A DNA stretch of 64,000 nucleotides, from contig NW_026516716.1 of NCBI RefSeq assembly GCF_025766255.1, positions 186,001 through 250,000 of the forward strand, written 5' to 3'. The stretch's first letter is position 1. Every line of letters begins with the position of its first letter. This stretch comes from Zychaea mexicana. Its lineage: Eukaryota > Mucoromycota > Mucoromycetes > Mucorales > Lichtheimiaceae. A program made the translations under genes and the position numbers. The notes under the pieces were generated by a model. The model was not told where the DNA came from. It saw only the letters and a list, made by a program, of their open reading frames with translations, and searched no databases. Below, piece by piece: positions 1 to 13,017 of this stretch.

Positions 1-1
1 T

Positions 2-151
2 ATCTTCGCAACTTCAACAATCGAGCCTCCGTTGAACAAACAAGGAGTACCCATGTATCCAAATTTAGATGCTTGCTATGATGGTGGGCTTGTTGTCACA
101 CCGATCGATGCAAATCTTCGATTTGTCAAGCGTCGCGATCGTCTTGTATGA
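2..151 (+). CDS. 3' end of an unidentified gene (partial)
   Basis: From the left edge one plus-strand frame stays open for 49 codons and closes with TGA at 149-151. The peptide reads like real coding sequence, with segments such as VPMYPNLDACYDGG and VVTPIDANLRF, and ends in a basic tail, KRRDRLV. I do not recognise the family. The start and most of the gene lie outside the window, so this could also be a chance open stretch. Confidence 0.4.
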   Translation: MFATSTIEPPLNKQGVPMYPNLDACYDGGLVVTPIDANLRFVKRRDRLV

Positions 152-437
152 TTATTTTGTGCATGTAGTGCACTCATTTATATATCTAGTATGGTTACAG
201 AAGTCCTAAAAAGCGTGTGCAAAAAAGATTACTTACAAACAAGAATATATAAAAATTATGTCATTTGGTACGCTGTGTTAACTTTCTTATGACCCAAATG
301 CTGCCAGGCATGAGTAGCAACGATGAGGCCTTAACAGCATTGATATTACAATTTCAAGGTGCCACATCGTATAATTCTACTTTTAAAACACATAGTAAAC
401 GCTGATCGGTATCGATGTGCTGTCCTTTTATTTCGCT

Positions 438-2432
438 TTATTGAGGCTTTCCCTTTCTAAAATCTTTCCAAGCTTTTTCAAACATGGCGGGATTCAGATA
501 CATTTCCGCCGCCGTTTTGGCAAGACATTGAGAAGCACGCAATGTCGCTTGGTGTGCTTGTTTTGTTCTAGCAGCCTTGGCGAATTCGTGTGTGTGGTTC
601 GGACCCGATGTATCAATTTTGAAAACAGGCTGTAAGGAAGGGAGCACGTAACTCACGTTGCTGCGAGGAAAATTACAACGACAATATTTTTTCTCATTAG
701 TTTCCTGGATCTTGCTCTGATGATATGTACTCATTGATAAACTTACCCGAAATCTGAACTAGCCATGGAAATGCTTCCTGCTTCTTCGCTAGTCGGAAAC
801 TTGACACCTTCTTCTTCCATAAAGTGCTGATACGATGCAGCAAGCGTGTCATTGGTGAACATATCTATTTGGAGTCACAAAGTAGCACTGATTTATTGGT
901 CTCTTCGTATAGAGAAAATACAGCATAGGAAAGCAAGGAAAAGTAATCAACAAACCATCCGTTGCACCGTTAGGTAGCCATGACATCGACAATCGACATC
1001 CGGTTGCACCAGCAGCAGCTTTAAAACAGTTTTCAAACTTGGATTTGAGCTCGGCAAGCTGCGTGCGTGTCACAGAACGGATGAGGAATTTTGCTGAGGC
1101 ATAGTCCGGGATCACATTGGCCTTGAAGTATCAACGACATATACAATTAGAAATATATATATATATATATATGTATCGATAAAAAACTGTTGCTTGTTAC
1201 ATACTGAATTTCCGCCATGCGTTATATTACCATGAATCCTGTGATGTATAATTCCAATGAAACAGCGCTAGGGTTAGCAGCGATAAATGCAGAGGCATTA
1301 ACAATGCGATAATGAAATTGTGATACCTGTTCGTCGGCAAGGTTTGTTGTCGCAGCATGGAAACATTGTTATATCCTTGCATAAGGGCATCAAGAGCATT
1401 GATACCGTTCCAAGGAGCCATACCAGCATGTGAAGCTTTCCCAAAAAACTCAATCGTAACCGCGTCAATAGCGAGGGCCGGTCCGACAACAGAGTCGGCT
1501 GGTGCAGGATGACTAAATGATTATTATTATGTCAATACATTGAAGTTCCAGCTGTTCTTGGCGGTGCAAGTCAATTTTGTATTACAGCATCATTGCAAAA
1601 TCGGCCCTCTTTTGAAATTCAAGTTCCTTCACAAACGTGACCTTGCCATTACCACCTTCTTCTGCCGGTGTGCCTATATACCATTATATCAATGGTTGTA
1701 CATAGTGCGTATCAAGATAAGATTAACTCCCGCTTTAACTTACCAAAAAGAGTAACAGTTCCTTGCAAAAGGTTTTGTTCTAAAAGTGCTTTTACTGCCA
1801 TAGCACATGCGACGCCAGCAATAGCGATAAGGTTGTGCCCGCAAGCATGTCCAACACTGTACAGGGAATGCATTAGTTCATCATAGTAAGGACATATTAT
1901 ATGCGGTCACTAGGCTAGAGCTGTATACCCTGGCAACGCGTCATATTCAGAGCAATATGCCACTCTTTTTCCAGGTCCATTTGTATACTCTGCCATGAAT
2001 CTATAAAATATCGAGGCGCAGAGCTGTGTGAAACTTAGCTTCAATTATGAGAGAGTGTGGTAAATTCCCAAAATATTAAAATAATACTGACGCGGTTGGC
2101 ATACCAGCAGCTTCACGCATGACTTTAAACCCCTTTTCTTCCAGATAATCCTCCAGTAGATGGCAAGCATTGTATTCTTGATTAGGGAGCTCTGGATTGT
2201 CGTGTATCTTTTGTTATTGTTAATAACATTAATAACAATAAGCACAGATCGTACATAGGTGTTTCAGGGTCATCATTATTGCTGCCCCTTTTTCACATTA
2301 TATGAATGAACACAGGTATGTGGCTACGGGCCTTTTATCCTTTATATCATATACCTTGAGGCTTAAGGAGCGCAATTCACTATCGAGATTGGTGATTGTG
2401 TTGGTAATGACATTGACGATGTCGTCGTTCAT
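438..2432 (-). CDS. M20-family metallopeptidase / Xaa-Arg dipeptidase-like amidohydrolase (PM20D2 type)
   Basis: Predicted cytosolic zinc dipeptidase or amidohydrolase. About nine exons are read from ATG at 2432; the first are 2355-2432, 2092-2207, 1929-2000 and 1744-1856. Spliced motifs in order are HDNPELPNQEYNA, CSEYDALPG, GHACGHNLIA (metal-binding His), TPAEEGGNGK (catalytic and metal Glu), KASHAGMAPWNG, IPDYASAKFLIR (dimerisation domain) and the C-terminal SGPNHTHEFAKAA (last metal-binding His). The length of about 420 residues is normal for M20D/PM20D2 proteins. Known PM20D2 members clear beta-alanyl and other dipeptides; the substrate here is inferred only from the family. The gene diverges from the acyl-CoA synthetase gene across about 1.4 kb. 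Confidence 0.88.
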
Positions 2433-3817
2433 TTTCAGATTAAAAAAAAATTGTGAGAAAAAAAGAGGAAAAAGATACATCACCAGTCTTAAACAGGAAC
2501 GCGTGTAGAAATTACACTATGGTGGACTTTTCCGAGACATCGGCTAATAGTACTACTGTACTAAGGACCGATTCATCCTTATCGGTACTGGATAACAATA
2601 CCACCATCATCATTAGCTTAACATTATCTTGCTCTCGAAAGATGATCACCGGTAGCTACTACTAGCATAGCAGACTATAATAATAATAAAAGGTTCTTGT
2701 GCCTTATTACGGTATTTCAAGCAGATATTGATTGTTGTTATTCATTTGCGGATTTATGTATTAAATATACTGTACACGGGGAAGGAGCTAGCTATTGCTT
2801 CTACGTTGTGATACTGCTTCTTTTCCTTGCAGACTAGAGTCATCGCAGTGACTGTATTTATCTACATACCGTGCAAATTATGAACTAAGAAGCAACGGTA
2901 GCATCCCAGTGTTGCAGAGTCATAGACCCTACTGGTAGTATTTACAAACGATCTCTGATAAGTATGCATGAATTAGAAGGAAGAAACTGCTGCAATCGGA
3001 TAATATGATTAGCGTTCCGCATTACAGTATGCGCACTCGTGTATGCCTATATGATACATCGCGAATTCGGTAAGCAAAGAAGCCCAACAACGCCGCTTCT
3101 CCTCCGTAAATTAATGGAACATACAACAAGATGTTATTACAGTTACTTTTATCAACGTACCCTAATCGGGTACATATAGCGCTTGTTCATATTTTAATTA
3201 TGCGTTTATGTACTGCCACAAAGTAGTCGTAGAGATTGTCAAGAGTGGAGCGATGTAACAAGGAGTACTGCTGGTGGCCACACAACAACACATCACTAGC
3301 TTTCTGCTGTTTCTGCATTAGGTAGTAGTACGTTCCACGCTCTTTCCAAGACATTACATACAGCATAAGGCTTTACAAAAGACAGTAGGCTTTGTCAGTA
3401 TTTATAGGTGGTGTGTATCCTACTTGTATTATTGGAAGAAGAGCAGAGCAGAGAAGATTGCTCCTTATGCAGTTGTTACCGAGAGAAGCTTGTAATGCAG
3501 GAACGATGATGTTGTTGCTATTACTCAGGTCTCAAATAAGTTTTCCTATCGTTTCCACACCTCCAAGCTGTCACCAACATTATCGCGAGCTAAAGTTTGC
3601 TCGCTCACGGATGAGAAAGTGAGGAATATAAAAACATAAAATAAGGTGCAGTGCGTACTCGGGAAACAGAAAGCAGGTGCAAGACTAACACGAATTCCCA
3701 CGGGATTGCCAGTCTACATAATAATGCTTGACACTCTATTTATGTCAATGCCTAACACTTTTCCCCCCTGATTATCCTCTTTTTTCTCTCTTTCACTCAC
3801 AACAGACACAAGCGAGT
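2433..3817. other. Intergenic region between divergent genes
   Basis: About 1.4 kb lies between the start codons of the dipeptidase gene (leftward) and the acyl-CoA synthetase gene (rightward), so it should hold both promoters. Open frames here are short and resemble nothing I recognise. A pyrimidine-rich acceptor-like stretch ending at 3804 leaves open a small upstream exon of the synthetase gene. Confidence 0.5.
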
Positions 3818-6380
3818 ATGGACGAGATAGCCTCTTTGATCGACGTACCCTTATGGACCGCAGCCGCCAAGAACATCTCTTGGTCAGTTCCACCACGCGC
3901 TGTCATGGAAAAGAAAACCGACGGCTCTATAAATCCATATGTCTGGTTAGTAAAGCACCTCTCTTTTCCCACTCTGACCACTCTGCTGGCCCCCTTTCTA
4001 TGATACTAGCAAGTATTTAATATTACGGGCGTGTGTGTCTTTATAGGTTTCCCGGCGGCAAGTTGAATACGTGCTACAACTGCGTGGATCGCAATGACCC
4101 CGATCGTGTCGGCCTGATTTACGATTCCGCTGTTACCAATACAAAGCGCAAGTACACGTATGGCGACATTCGAGATGAGGTGGTTCACTTGGCTGGCGTT
4201 TTGAGCAACTATGGAGTGGGGAAAGGAGACACAGTCGTCGTTTATATGCCGATGGTGCCTGAAGCGGCGTTTGTCCTTTTGGCATGCGCCCGACTCGGCG
4301 CCGTGCATAGCGTAGTTTTTGGTAAAGTAATTCCCGTAAAACGCCTTTCTTCTTTTAACAATTATGCTTACATGAAAGCACCTCTGTGTATAACATATAA
4401 TAGGCGGATTTGCTCCCAAGGAGCTTGCAAAGAGAATCGACGATGCAAAGCCAAAGGTCTTGGTCACAGCAAGTTGCGGCATCGAGCCCAAACGGACCAT
4501 CCCTTATAAACGTAGGTTTACATATACAATACCAAAGCTAGAGAGAGAGACAGAGAGAGAAAAAAGACGGGGATAAGGGTAAAAACAAAAGGGCTCATGC
4601 GAAAATCTGTATTAACAGCACTTGTGGATGCGGCGTGCGACATTGCCACGCACAAGGTACCAATCAAACTGGTTCTTCAACGCACGGGCCAGGTTCAAGC
4701 ACAGTTAAATTCTGCGCTAGGTGACCGTGATTATTACCAAGAGATGGCACGCGTTAAACGCGATGGATTGGCTTTTGAGCAATGTGTGGATGTTGACAGC
4801 GAGGATCCGTTGTATAGGTAAGCTCAGAGAAAAGAATGGGGTAGTACGGAATGGAAAGGGATACTTTTGTGCACATGCTGACAATACACATGATGACGAT
4901 GTATGATGATGGTGATCATCGCCACTAGCTTGTACACAAGTGGAACGACAGGTGTTCCAAAGGGTGTCGTACGATCCAACGGTGGTCATGCTGTGGTGCT
5001 TCGATGGTCGATGGATCATATCTACAACGTAAAGAAGGGCGAAACCATCTTTACTGCAAGCGATATTGGATGGGCTGTTAGTCACAGGTAAGAAAGGAAA
5101 TTTAGATATGGACCGGTGCAAGAGAAGAGTAAAAGTGTTGACATCGCTTGTTTGCATATAAACACAGTTACACTATCTATGGTCCCATGTTGGCTGGTGT
5201 GACGACAGTCATGTACGAAGGCAAACCAGTGGGCACACCCGATGCCGGAGCTTTTTGGCGCATCATTTCAGAATACAATGTCAAAACAATGTTCACTGCA
5301 CCAACAGCCATCCGCGCTATCCGACGCGAAGATCCTGATGCCAAAGAGGCAAAGAAATACGATTTGAGCGGCTTGAACGTCTTATTCGTTGCTGGAGAGC
5401 GCAGTGACCCAGAAACGCTTCGATGGTGTCAACAAGTTTTGAACAAGTCCCTCATCATTGACCATTACTGGACCACCGAACTCGGATCGCCCGTGACAGC
5501 TACGTGTGCTGGCAGTTCAGATCTTTCTATCAAATGGGGCTCGGCCGGCAAACAAGTGCCTGGTTCGATCATCCGTGTGCTGAACGAAGAAACTCATAAA
5601 GAAGTAACGGAACCTAATACCTTTGGCAATATCGTGCTCAAGCTGCCGCTGCCACCTGCCGCTTTTCCATCTCTGTGGAAAAACGACGAAGGATACAAGA
5701 AGAGCTATTTCACCAAGTTTGAAGGATATTATGATGCAGGAGACGCAGGTTTCATCGATGAGAACGGGTAAATTTACCAACATGATATTATTGAAAGGAG
5801 AAGATGAAGTTTTGGTAAAACTTACAAAAATCAAAACTATATAGCTTTGTTCATATCATGGCAAGAACGGATGACATCATTAATGTCGCTGGTGGGTTCA
5901 CTATGGCTACATATCGTAAACAGTGTTGAAATAGCAGTCAAGTCTAACGATGGATTTTGTGTTGGTTTAACAGGCCATCGTCTATCAACGGGTTCGATCG
6001 AACAAATTTTGAATGCTAATTCCAAAGTGGCTGAATGCTGTGTAGTTCCACTTCCAGATAATTTAAAGGGCCATGTCCCTCTTGGTATTGTCGTGCTAAG
6101 GAACGGCGATGGAGTCGACTTGACCAAACTATTGCAAGAATTGGTTGCTGCTACGAGACGAGATCTAGGTGCCATTGCCTGTTTTGACAAGGCCGTATTC
6201 GTCTCGCGTCTTCCCAAGACGCGAAGCGGTAAAGTGTTGAGACGCTGTATCCGTGATATGGTCGATGGCAAACCCATAAAAGTACCAGCTACTATTGAGG
6301 ATGAATCAGTTCTTCCAGAAATTGAACACGTCTTGCGCATTGAAGGACTACTACCGGATACTCGTCTATCCAAGATGTAA
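3818..6380 (+). CDS. ACSS3: Short-chain acyl-CoA synthetase, propionyl-CoA ligase type (ACSS3-like)
   Basis: ATP-dependent ligase of the acetyl/propionyl-CoA synthetase family, activating a short-chain acid to its CoA thioester via an acyl-AMP. Eight exons are in perfect phase: 3818-3945, 4047-4321, 4404-4511, 4619-4817, 4929-5087, 5168-5767, 5845-5891 and 5974-6380, giving 640 residues. Motifs are LNTCYNCVDRN, the P-loop LYTSGTTGVPKG, YEGKPVGTPDAGAFW, FTAPTAIRAIRREDP, WTTELGSPVTA, RTDDIINVAGHRLS (hinge) and the catalytic lysine region LPKTRSGKVLRR. GTPDAGAFW and FTAPTAIRAIR favour ACSS3/PrpE over acetyl-CoA synthetase. Propionate use, for example from odd-chain or branched-chain catabolism, is inferred. 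The start is the first in-frame ATG; a small upstream exon, possibly encoding a mitochondrial presequence, is not excluded. Confidence 0.93.
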
Positions 6381-6550
6381 AAAAAAATCCAGAGAATAGA
6401 GAGAAAGGATTAGTTTTGTAGTAGACAGCTGGCTTATATATACCACCGCCACTAGAAATGGATCATCCACAACATCTTAATAAACTGTTGATTGGTTGGC
6501 GATGTACGTACAGTTGCATAGCCCAGATACTGTACACGACAAAGTGTATT

Positions 6551-7678
6551 TTAATCACCGGATCTGGCATCCAACTTGCCTACTTTATTATCGTCAATGA
6601 ACGATGAAAGAGCTGATTTATACAAAGCTGGCTCGACCTGATACATGTCCATGTGTGTCGATTTTCGAAACTTGGCAATTGTAGTACTACTGTTGCTTTT
6701 ACTTGCAGCATCATACAATTGATGCATATGATCAGGCGGGACGATCTCGTCCTTTTCCGAACTAAGGAGCAAAATGGGCGTTTTTATCTTGCTGATGTGC
6801 TCCAGACTGGGCCAATGGTTCCATAGAAAATATTTTGCAATAAAAGGATACGGTGTGTAGCGTGGGTACAATGCTTGAACCATGGCTTGGATGCTGGTGT
6901 ACGTGTTTTCGATAATCAATCCATGTATCCTATGCTGCTTTTCTGGATTGCTTGCTGCCAGCAGCCCAATCGCTACGGCACCCCCCAAACTGTGTCCATA
7001 CAAGTAAATTGGCCTTTTCCTTTTGCTGCTGTTGTTATCGGCGCTGTCATACGTTGAGCATACATGATTCAAAATCGTTTGTGCATCAATCCTCAATCCA
7101 CGTTCAGACGCGCGCCCTGAGCTACTTCCGAAACCACGGTAGCATATGCCCACAATAGTGGCATTAGGTACTGCTTTCAGCATGGTGTTGAACAAGTCGA
7201 GTCGATGAATCATGTTGCCTGCATTACCCTGAAAATAGATAATGATGGGTTGTTGTTGCTCTTCTTTTTGTTTCACGTCGCTTCGTTCAACTGCAAATCC
7301 TCTAAGTTGCTTTTTGTCGGGCGTCCATACTGTCTGTTCCGTTATACTCAAACCGCCTATAGCCTTATCCGACGTGAAACGTTCATGACGCGACCCAGGG
7401 GGAATGTAGCCCATGTAAATGAGTTTGCTCTGAAAGAGAACAAGCATGACGCACTATACTATGCGATCAATGAACAAGAATTGTAAGTTTTCTTCCTCCA
7501 CTTTGCTAGTCAGTACCTTATACAGGTAGAGTCCGGTTGGTACGCCAGCTACAATAATGAGAGGTGTGACCCAAGATGATATTGATCGCGTTTTGTTGCT
7601 GCGTGAACATTGTTGTAATTGGATGCGTTTATGCAAGATGCTGAAAGCTTTTCTTGCTGGTGCACGTGAGGTAAACAT
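6551..7678 (-). CDS. Bem46/ABHD13-type alpha/beta hydrolase, membrane-anchored
   Basis: Serine hydrolase with an N-terminal membrane anchor. Two exons (7517-7678 and 6551-7453) give 354 residues. Residues about 35-55 form a hydrophobic signal-anchor (WVTPLIIVAGVPTGLYLY), followed by FQSKLIYMGYIPPGSR, which matches the start of Bem46-like proteins. The catalytic serine is in GHSLGGAVA, the oxyanion region in YFQGNAGNM, the acid in SSEKDEIVPP, and the histidine near KSTHMDMYQ. The family (fission yeast bem46, animal ABHD13) sits in ER or plasma membranes and its substrate is not established. The gene ends 170 bp from the convergent acyl-CoA synthetase gene. A 63-bp intron separates the anchor exon from the hydrolase exon. 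Confidence 0.87.
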
Positions 7679-7790
7679 CTTGCGAGTTAAGAAAAAAGTC
7701 TTTAGACTGCGGGATTAAATTCTCTTTGTATGCTTGGTTTGTGTAATGAAAAACCCAATATTGCTGCAATGTGTTTATTATTATTTTTAG

Positions 7791-9598
7791 TTAGACGATA
7801 TTCGACATCTTCAAGGCACCTCGGCATAGCATCCGCACGTTGTTGATGAACGATTCTACGAGTTCTGTATATTGCGACGCTTCCCGTCTGTCTGCTTTAC
7901 TCTTTTCTCTAGCAAGCACTAGCGGGTCCATGATCTCCAACTCCAGCTCATGACGCACTTCATCGTTATACTACATAACACACACAGAGAGCCTTACATT
8001 AAAACCATTGATTTTTTACTTTATGATTTTCTAAATATGACTTGAAGGGGAGAGATAACTCACATCACCACCTTTGACTTGGGTCAAATCAAATTGGATA
8101 CCACCATGCTTGTATGATACGCGATCTTTATGGCGCTGAAAGCTTGGTCTTCCCTGGGGTCGAGGTCCTAATAATCAGTTGCTTGACGTTAGTATCTATC
8201 AAGGTTGCTGCTTTCTTCGTATAGACACATGAAAAGGAAGAAACGTACGAGGCATTTCAATGTTGATGGATATTCTGTAGTCGAGTGGTTGCTTGGGTAC
8301 GTGGATGTTGATGTTCATGACCCGTTGTTTTTCAATGATACCGTTCGGTACAATCTATAGTATTGAGAATCACACTCCCCTATCTAATTAGTGCACACTG
8401 ACCACTGAGCCAAACAACCCTATTATCGATGAGGTCTGTCTTTACCTGACCCGTTTGTTGATCCGTTGTTACTCGCCATTTGTCACGTCCTACAGGATAA
8501 AAGCTGTCCGTTTCTTTTGTATGCAAATATCGAATCCGCTCTCGCTGTTTTTTTAATAGTAATAAATGCATGTCAGAACATTAGAGAGAATATTATAACA
8601 ATCATCATTTAGATATAGAAACGTTACTCTATAATCGCGTGCTTGAGACTTTGTGACTAGCGCGTTGAGCATTTTGTTGAAATGATGGTGCTGCTTCTGG
8701 GGCATGTTGGCCTCGAATCGTACTCGGTGCTCCAACCCGTTGAGAACTGCATAGATTGTTATTTTCGAGAATCCCCTGCGCGTGTGTAACGAAAACTCAT
8801 ACTAATGATGTACATTTATTCAAACATTCCTGTCTCCGTTACGGCTCCCATATTAATCCGTTGGCCCGTGTGCTTGTCGACAAATGTGCCCAGCTTGGCT
8901 TCGATCTATATATTTTGTTGATATCAAGTTATGAGATTATGATGGGTACAAAAGAGGTTAAAGAAAATAAAACAGACCTCTACATGCTGCCTCTTACAAT
9001 GCTCGCCAACGATATCGGCAATATAAAGCGCGACATCATCAACAGGTCTTATGTTGAAGATAGTGGGTTCTCTTGCTGGAACCACTTGATAGTCTCTGTG
9101 TGTGGATGTAGTTGGTGCTGACTCGGGCTGTCTTGTTGGGACGGGTGGTACATGTCTTTGTTGCTCCTCATTTTCTGTTGCTAATGCTGTTGACACAGAT
9201 ACCTGTTCATTTAATGAAACTGCCTCAACAGTACGATTTTCTTTCGTTGTTGGTGTCGCTGATGCCGAATTGTGATCTACTGATTCTGTATTATTATTGT
9301 CTTGATCGTCTGGAACTGCTGCTGACTGCTGTTCCTCTTTGTTTACACTTGGCACTTGTTCGTCTTTTGCTGAAATTGGCGCGTAATTTTCTGAAGCAGG
9401 TTCACGATCGGTAGTTGTTGGATCTTCAGCTGCTGCTGTTGCTGATTCGTGATCATTTGCTGAAAGAGGTTGGCGCCGCTTTGTTGAGCCTGCTCCAACG
9501 ATCAACTCATCGTTGTTATCAGGGACTTGCTGGGCGTCTCGCTCATCGCTGTTGGTGCGATCGATTTCGTCGGCGCCTCTTTTTCTAGCGGATGCCAT
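7791..9598 (-). CDS. CET1: mRNA-capping enzyme RNA 5'-triphosphatase, beta subunit (Cet1/Ctl1 family)
   Basis: Metal-dependent tunnel-type RNA 5'-triphosphatase that removes the gamma phosphate of nascent mRNA, the first step of capping in the nucleus. Seven exons: 8978-9598, about 8830-8905, 8628-8746, about 8419-8544, 8249-8354, 8064-8167 and 7791-7970, giving about 443 residues. The first 190 residues are low-complexity and acidic or polar, as in yeast Cet1. The catalytic domain starts at DDVALYIADIV. Metal-binding glutamates are in VEIEAKLGTFVDK and the second beta-strand motif RHELELEIMDP; IIEKQRVMNINI and YRISINIEMP are conserved strands. The boundary between exons 2 and 3 is odd: the family-like join (TETVLNGLEHR) needs a GA donor, while a canonical join at 8826/8775 inserts 11 residues. 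The start is the ATG of MASARKRGAD. Confidence 0.9.
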
Positions 9599-12500
9599 AA
9601 GGAAAAGAAAGAAAAAGGAAGCAAAGAAGAAAGTGAAACCTCGGGAAAAAGCAAAATCGAACACATTTGTGACTTTTGGCGCTAAATCAGGCACCATCCT
9701 CGCAGCAAATTGATCATTTCTTTATACATGGACAAACGACACTGTGTCTGCCAGCCAAACTATGGATGGTTGATAGCGGTGCGACAACAACGATGTTTTG
9801 TCAACATTCTTGAGCTATTTTATACTACAGCTACCCGATGTAGTCGAGTACATAATCATGGCTCAAGGGGAAAGCTGCTTACTGTTGATTAAGAATATGC
9901 GTGTCGTCTTTGCAATTGACAATATGCTTTAGCCTTGTGAACTGTTCATTTATGCTGCTTCTGTATATCATACATAACTTATTCACAGTGAACGTTTATT
10001 ACAATTTTTTTTATCAAAAAATTCATGTCCTTCTTATTAGTTTTGCAGCAAGTTTAGTGCGATACAACTATCCTTACATACGCGAGCATGACTACTACTA
10101 ATATTCAGTGTCTTTGCTATAATTCATCTCTAACTCATCTGGCCACGTAGGTATATACTGAAGCCGGCCGTTGAGCTGAAACTGGAGGCACAGGAGTGCG
10201 AGTTGTGGAGATGGCTAGTGCTGTTGCAACAGCGCACGCTCAAACAGACAAGCGCGCTTCTCCATCAGCATCGAAACTAGCTGTTAGCTGACAACGATGT
10301 AGTAGTGAATCCAATCGGTATGCTAAAAAAGCATATATCGAACCCCACAATATTACTTTTGTTGCTAGTCTATTGCTGTTTCTCGACGTGCATTTTGTGT
10401 CGGAAAAAAACATCCAATCAGCACCATCGTTACCGAGTCGAAATAATGAACGATTCACAATTTCGTTTTCAAGGGATCTTGTTAAAGAAAAGCCCATATA
10501 CTCTTTCTATAGGTCAGTCCTTTCTTTTTCTTCTTTATAAATTGGAGGTCTATCGGCTCGATGGCACAGGATGATGAGGGATGTCGCCTTGGTAAAGCTG
10601 GTGCCAGCCAAGGGCGGCAGTAGATCAGTTCCAAAGTAGCGGTTGCGGGGAAAAATGCAGCGTCTTGCACCGAGTATCTTGCAATCCTTCTTCTTCACTA
10701 TAATAGAAGCAGAATGCATCTATCATATCGAGATGTATAAACTGTTTATTTACTTACTAGAGGGCTATAGCTTTCTTTTAAGTATATAACAACATTGATA
10801 TCAATAAGATTATCTCAAGAAGGATTCAAGCTCTCTTACCTTTAGCAGTGCATTTTGCTCAAGTTTTTACCTGACATGCTTGGCTTCCCTAAACCACGCC
10901 TGCAGTAAAGAAATGTCAAATTTAAAGATTTGCGGTCAAATCCATTATAAGAGCTACTAGAGCCTCTAAAGGCTTGTAAACTTCTCGTCGGTTGGAACCA
11001 TAAGTTATCTTTTATTTACATATGAAATGCTGTTAAGCAGAAGGCTCGCTGTAAATTTCCTTCATACACATGGCGCATAGATATTTGGCAGTATTCTCTG
11101 CTAGCTCAATTGAACAGAAGAGCTGATAATTTCAAAGGCATGGATTGCAAAGGAAACATTTGAGATTGCTGCAAAAAAACATGTTTAAGCGCAAACCAGT
11201 TACGTCGCTGGTGGGTTTCAAAAAATGACATGTACCGCTCCAAATAGTGTTATACTGCAGAGTTTTTTTACGATGCTCTCTGGTGATGTAATAAATTCTG
11301 TAGAAAATACAATCATTGAGAACATCTCGCACAATACATAGATATTTGCTGTATTTAATCACTAGTGTATAAAGCGAGGGCAGCAGTTGGTAGGTGGCAC
11401 TACAGAGAACGTTTATAGAGAAATGATCTACAGCAAGCCTTTTCTTTCATAGGCTTTTTCAATGTTAAAGAAGGCAGTAAGGTAAGCTATATAACTTTTG
11501 ATAACGTTAATTTTCGGCGCGCACCCGGTTCCATGGCATTTACTTGCGGTTTCGTACCATATCAGTGAATTGTATGCATGTGAATACTTCAGAGAAGAGA
11601 GTATCAAACTAGCGGCAACAGAGTGTCATGGGCACCGGTGATGGGCATGGCTGAAGTGGCTACGTCGATCCTCATTACTGTTGGATGCCTTATCATAGTG
11701 ATGGCTATTTCAAAGGCGATCCGCATATCTTCAGGTCCGGCCAATATTGACATCCCATCCTCTACCTAATTTGCTTGTATCGCATCAGGATATATTAGTA
11801 ATCTGTTTCATTATCAATGAGATGAAGGGAGGTATGTACAAATTGAGAAGAAAATATTATTTACAGGATAACAATTTTGAGCTCTGAAGTATTTTATCCC
11901 CCATGGATCTAGTAGAATATAGAACAAGCATCCCGTATCGGTCTCAACGGAATTTAGAGAGACCGAGTGTTCTTCATCGTGTGCGAACGTACTGTATCAG
12001 GTTTGTATTGACCCGACGTAAAAACAGTTCCCGATAAATATTGCAGCAAAAATCCGTGGCAAAACGGGACGACGTGTATGCTCTTGAGTCTTGGCAAAAG
12101 GGTAGCCCGATGATACCATGTATGTATGTACTCATTTTCAAGTGGCGAAAAATCAAAGAGAGATTAAAGAGAGGTGGTTCTAAGTCGTGTCTTCTGTCAA
12201 ACGAGAGAAAAAGACACCCAGAGCATATATAATAAGCTGTGCTACAATAGCAATGCGCTCTATACTAGTTATCACAGCAACAGCATCCACCTAGCCACTT
12301 GTGATTAGATGGATTGATAGAGAATGCATATGCAAAGACGTAACAGTGCTGAGTAACAAGCTTTCTGCTAGTTTTTCCAAATGAGTTTGCGGTAGAGACA
12401 TCCTTATTGGGAATAAGGCTTACAGGTTGTAAGCAGCATGAACCTTTTGACACTGCAATACTGCATAACGCATCAAAAAAGGGATCCTCTTTGCGAGGGG

Positions 12501-12959
12501 CTGATGGCACCCGGTCGTCGACTTTCCTCATTTGGGCGGTCTGTGCTCAAATGGCACAGCGAACTCAGCTTCCTTCTGTTGGACAAAGGGGTGTTTTGTG
12601 TAGAGATACTTGGAATATTTTTTATCGATCCACGCAAAGCTTTCAATAAAGAAGAAGAAAAGAGGTAACGAAAACGAAAAAGGGGAAGCACAAACCGTCT
12701 CGGGGATGTGAGTGTGGAGTGAGAGTGAGAGTGAGAGTGAGAGTAGTTGCCGTTTGTAGTAAGTGTGTGTGTGTGTGTGTATGAGTTTCATGTCCAGAGC
12801 CTTCCTTCTTGCAGGAATTGGAGAAAAAAAAAGGAAAAAGAAGAGTGGAACAATAAGTGGCACAGAGAAGAGACAATAAAGGGAGCGTGTGTTTAGAGAA
12901 AGAGACTATGTGAGTGAGTGAGTGTGTGTCTGTGTGTGTCTGTGTGTTGCGAGAGATAC

Positions 12960-12996
<37 letters not shown>

Positions 12997-13017
12997 GATA
13001 CAGCGCATATAAACTGT
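9599..13017. other. Gene-poor region, 3.4 kb
   Basis: No gene is recognisable between the capping-enzyme promoter and the 3' end of RHO1. Short open frames exist on both strands, the longest at 10240-10497 and 10507-10719 on the minus strand, but they lack family motifs and consistent splicing. The right end (12700-13000) is dense in GA, GAGAGT and GT microsatellites belonging to the RHO1 3' flank. Old transposon debris is possible but I cannot show it. Confidence 0.5.
12717..12994. repeat. Microsatellite cluster: GAGAGT, GT and GA tracts
   Basis: Three simple repeats lie next to the RHO1 stop codon: GAGAGT-type hexamers at about 12717-12744, (GT)9 at 12763-12780, and (AG)16 at 12963-12994. 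Such purine/pyrimidine tracts recur around genes throughout the window. Confidence 0.9.

Noticed and set aside
10240..10719. Minus-strand open frames of 85 and 70 codons in the gene-poor region
   Set aside because: They lie in different frames with no convincing intron between them, show no recognisable motif, and have no conserved composition.
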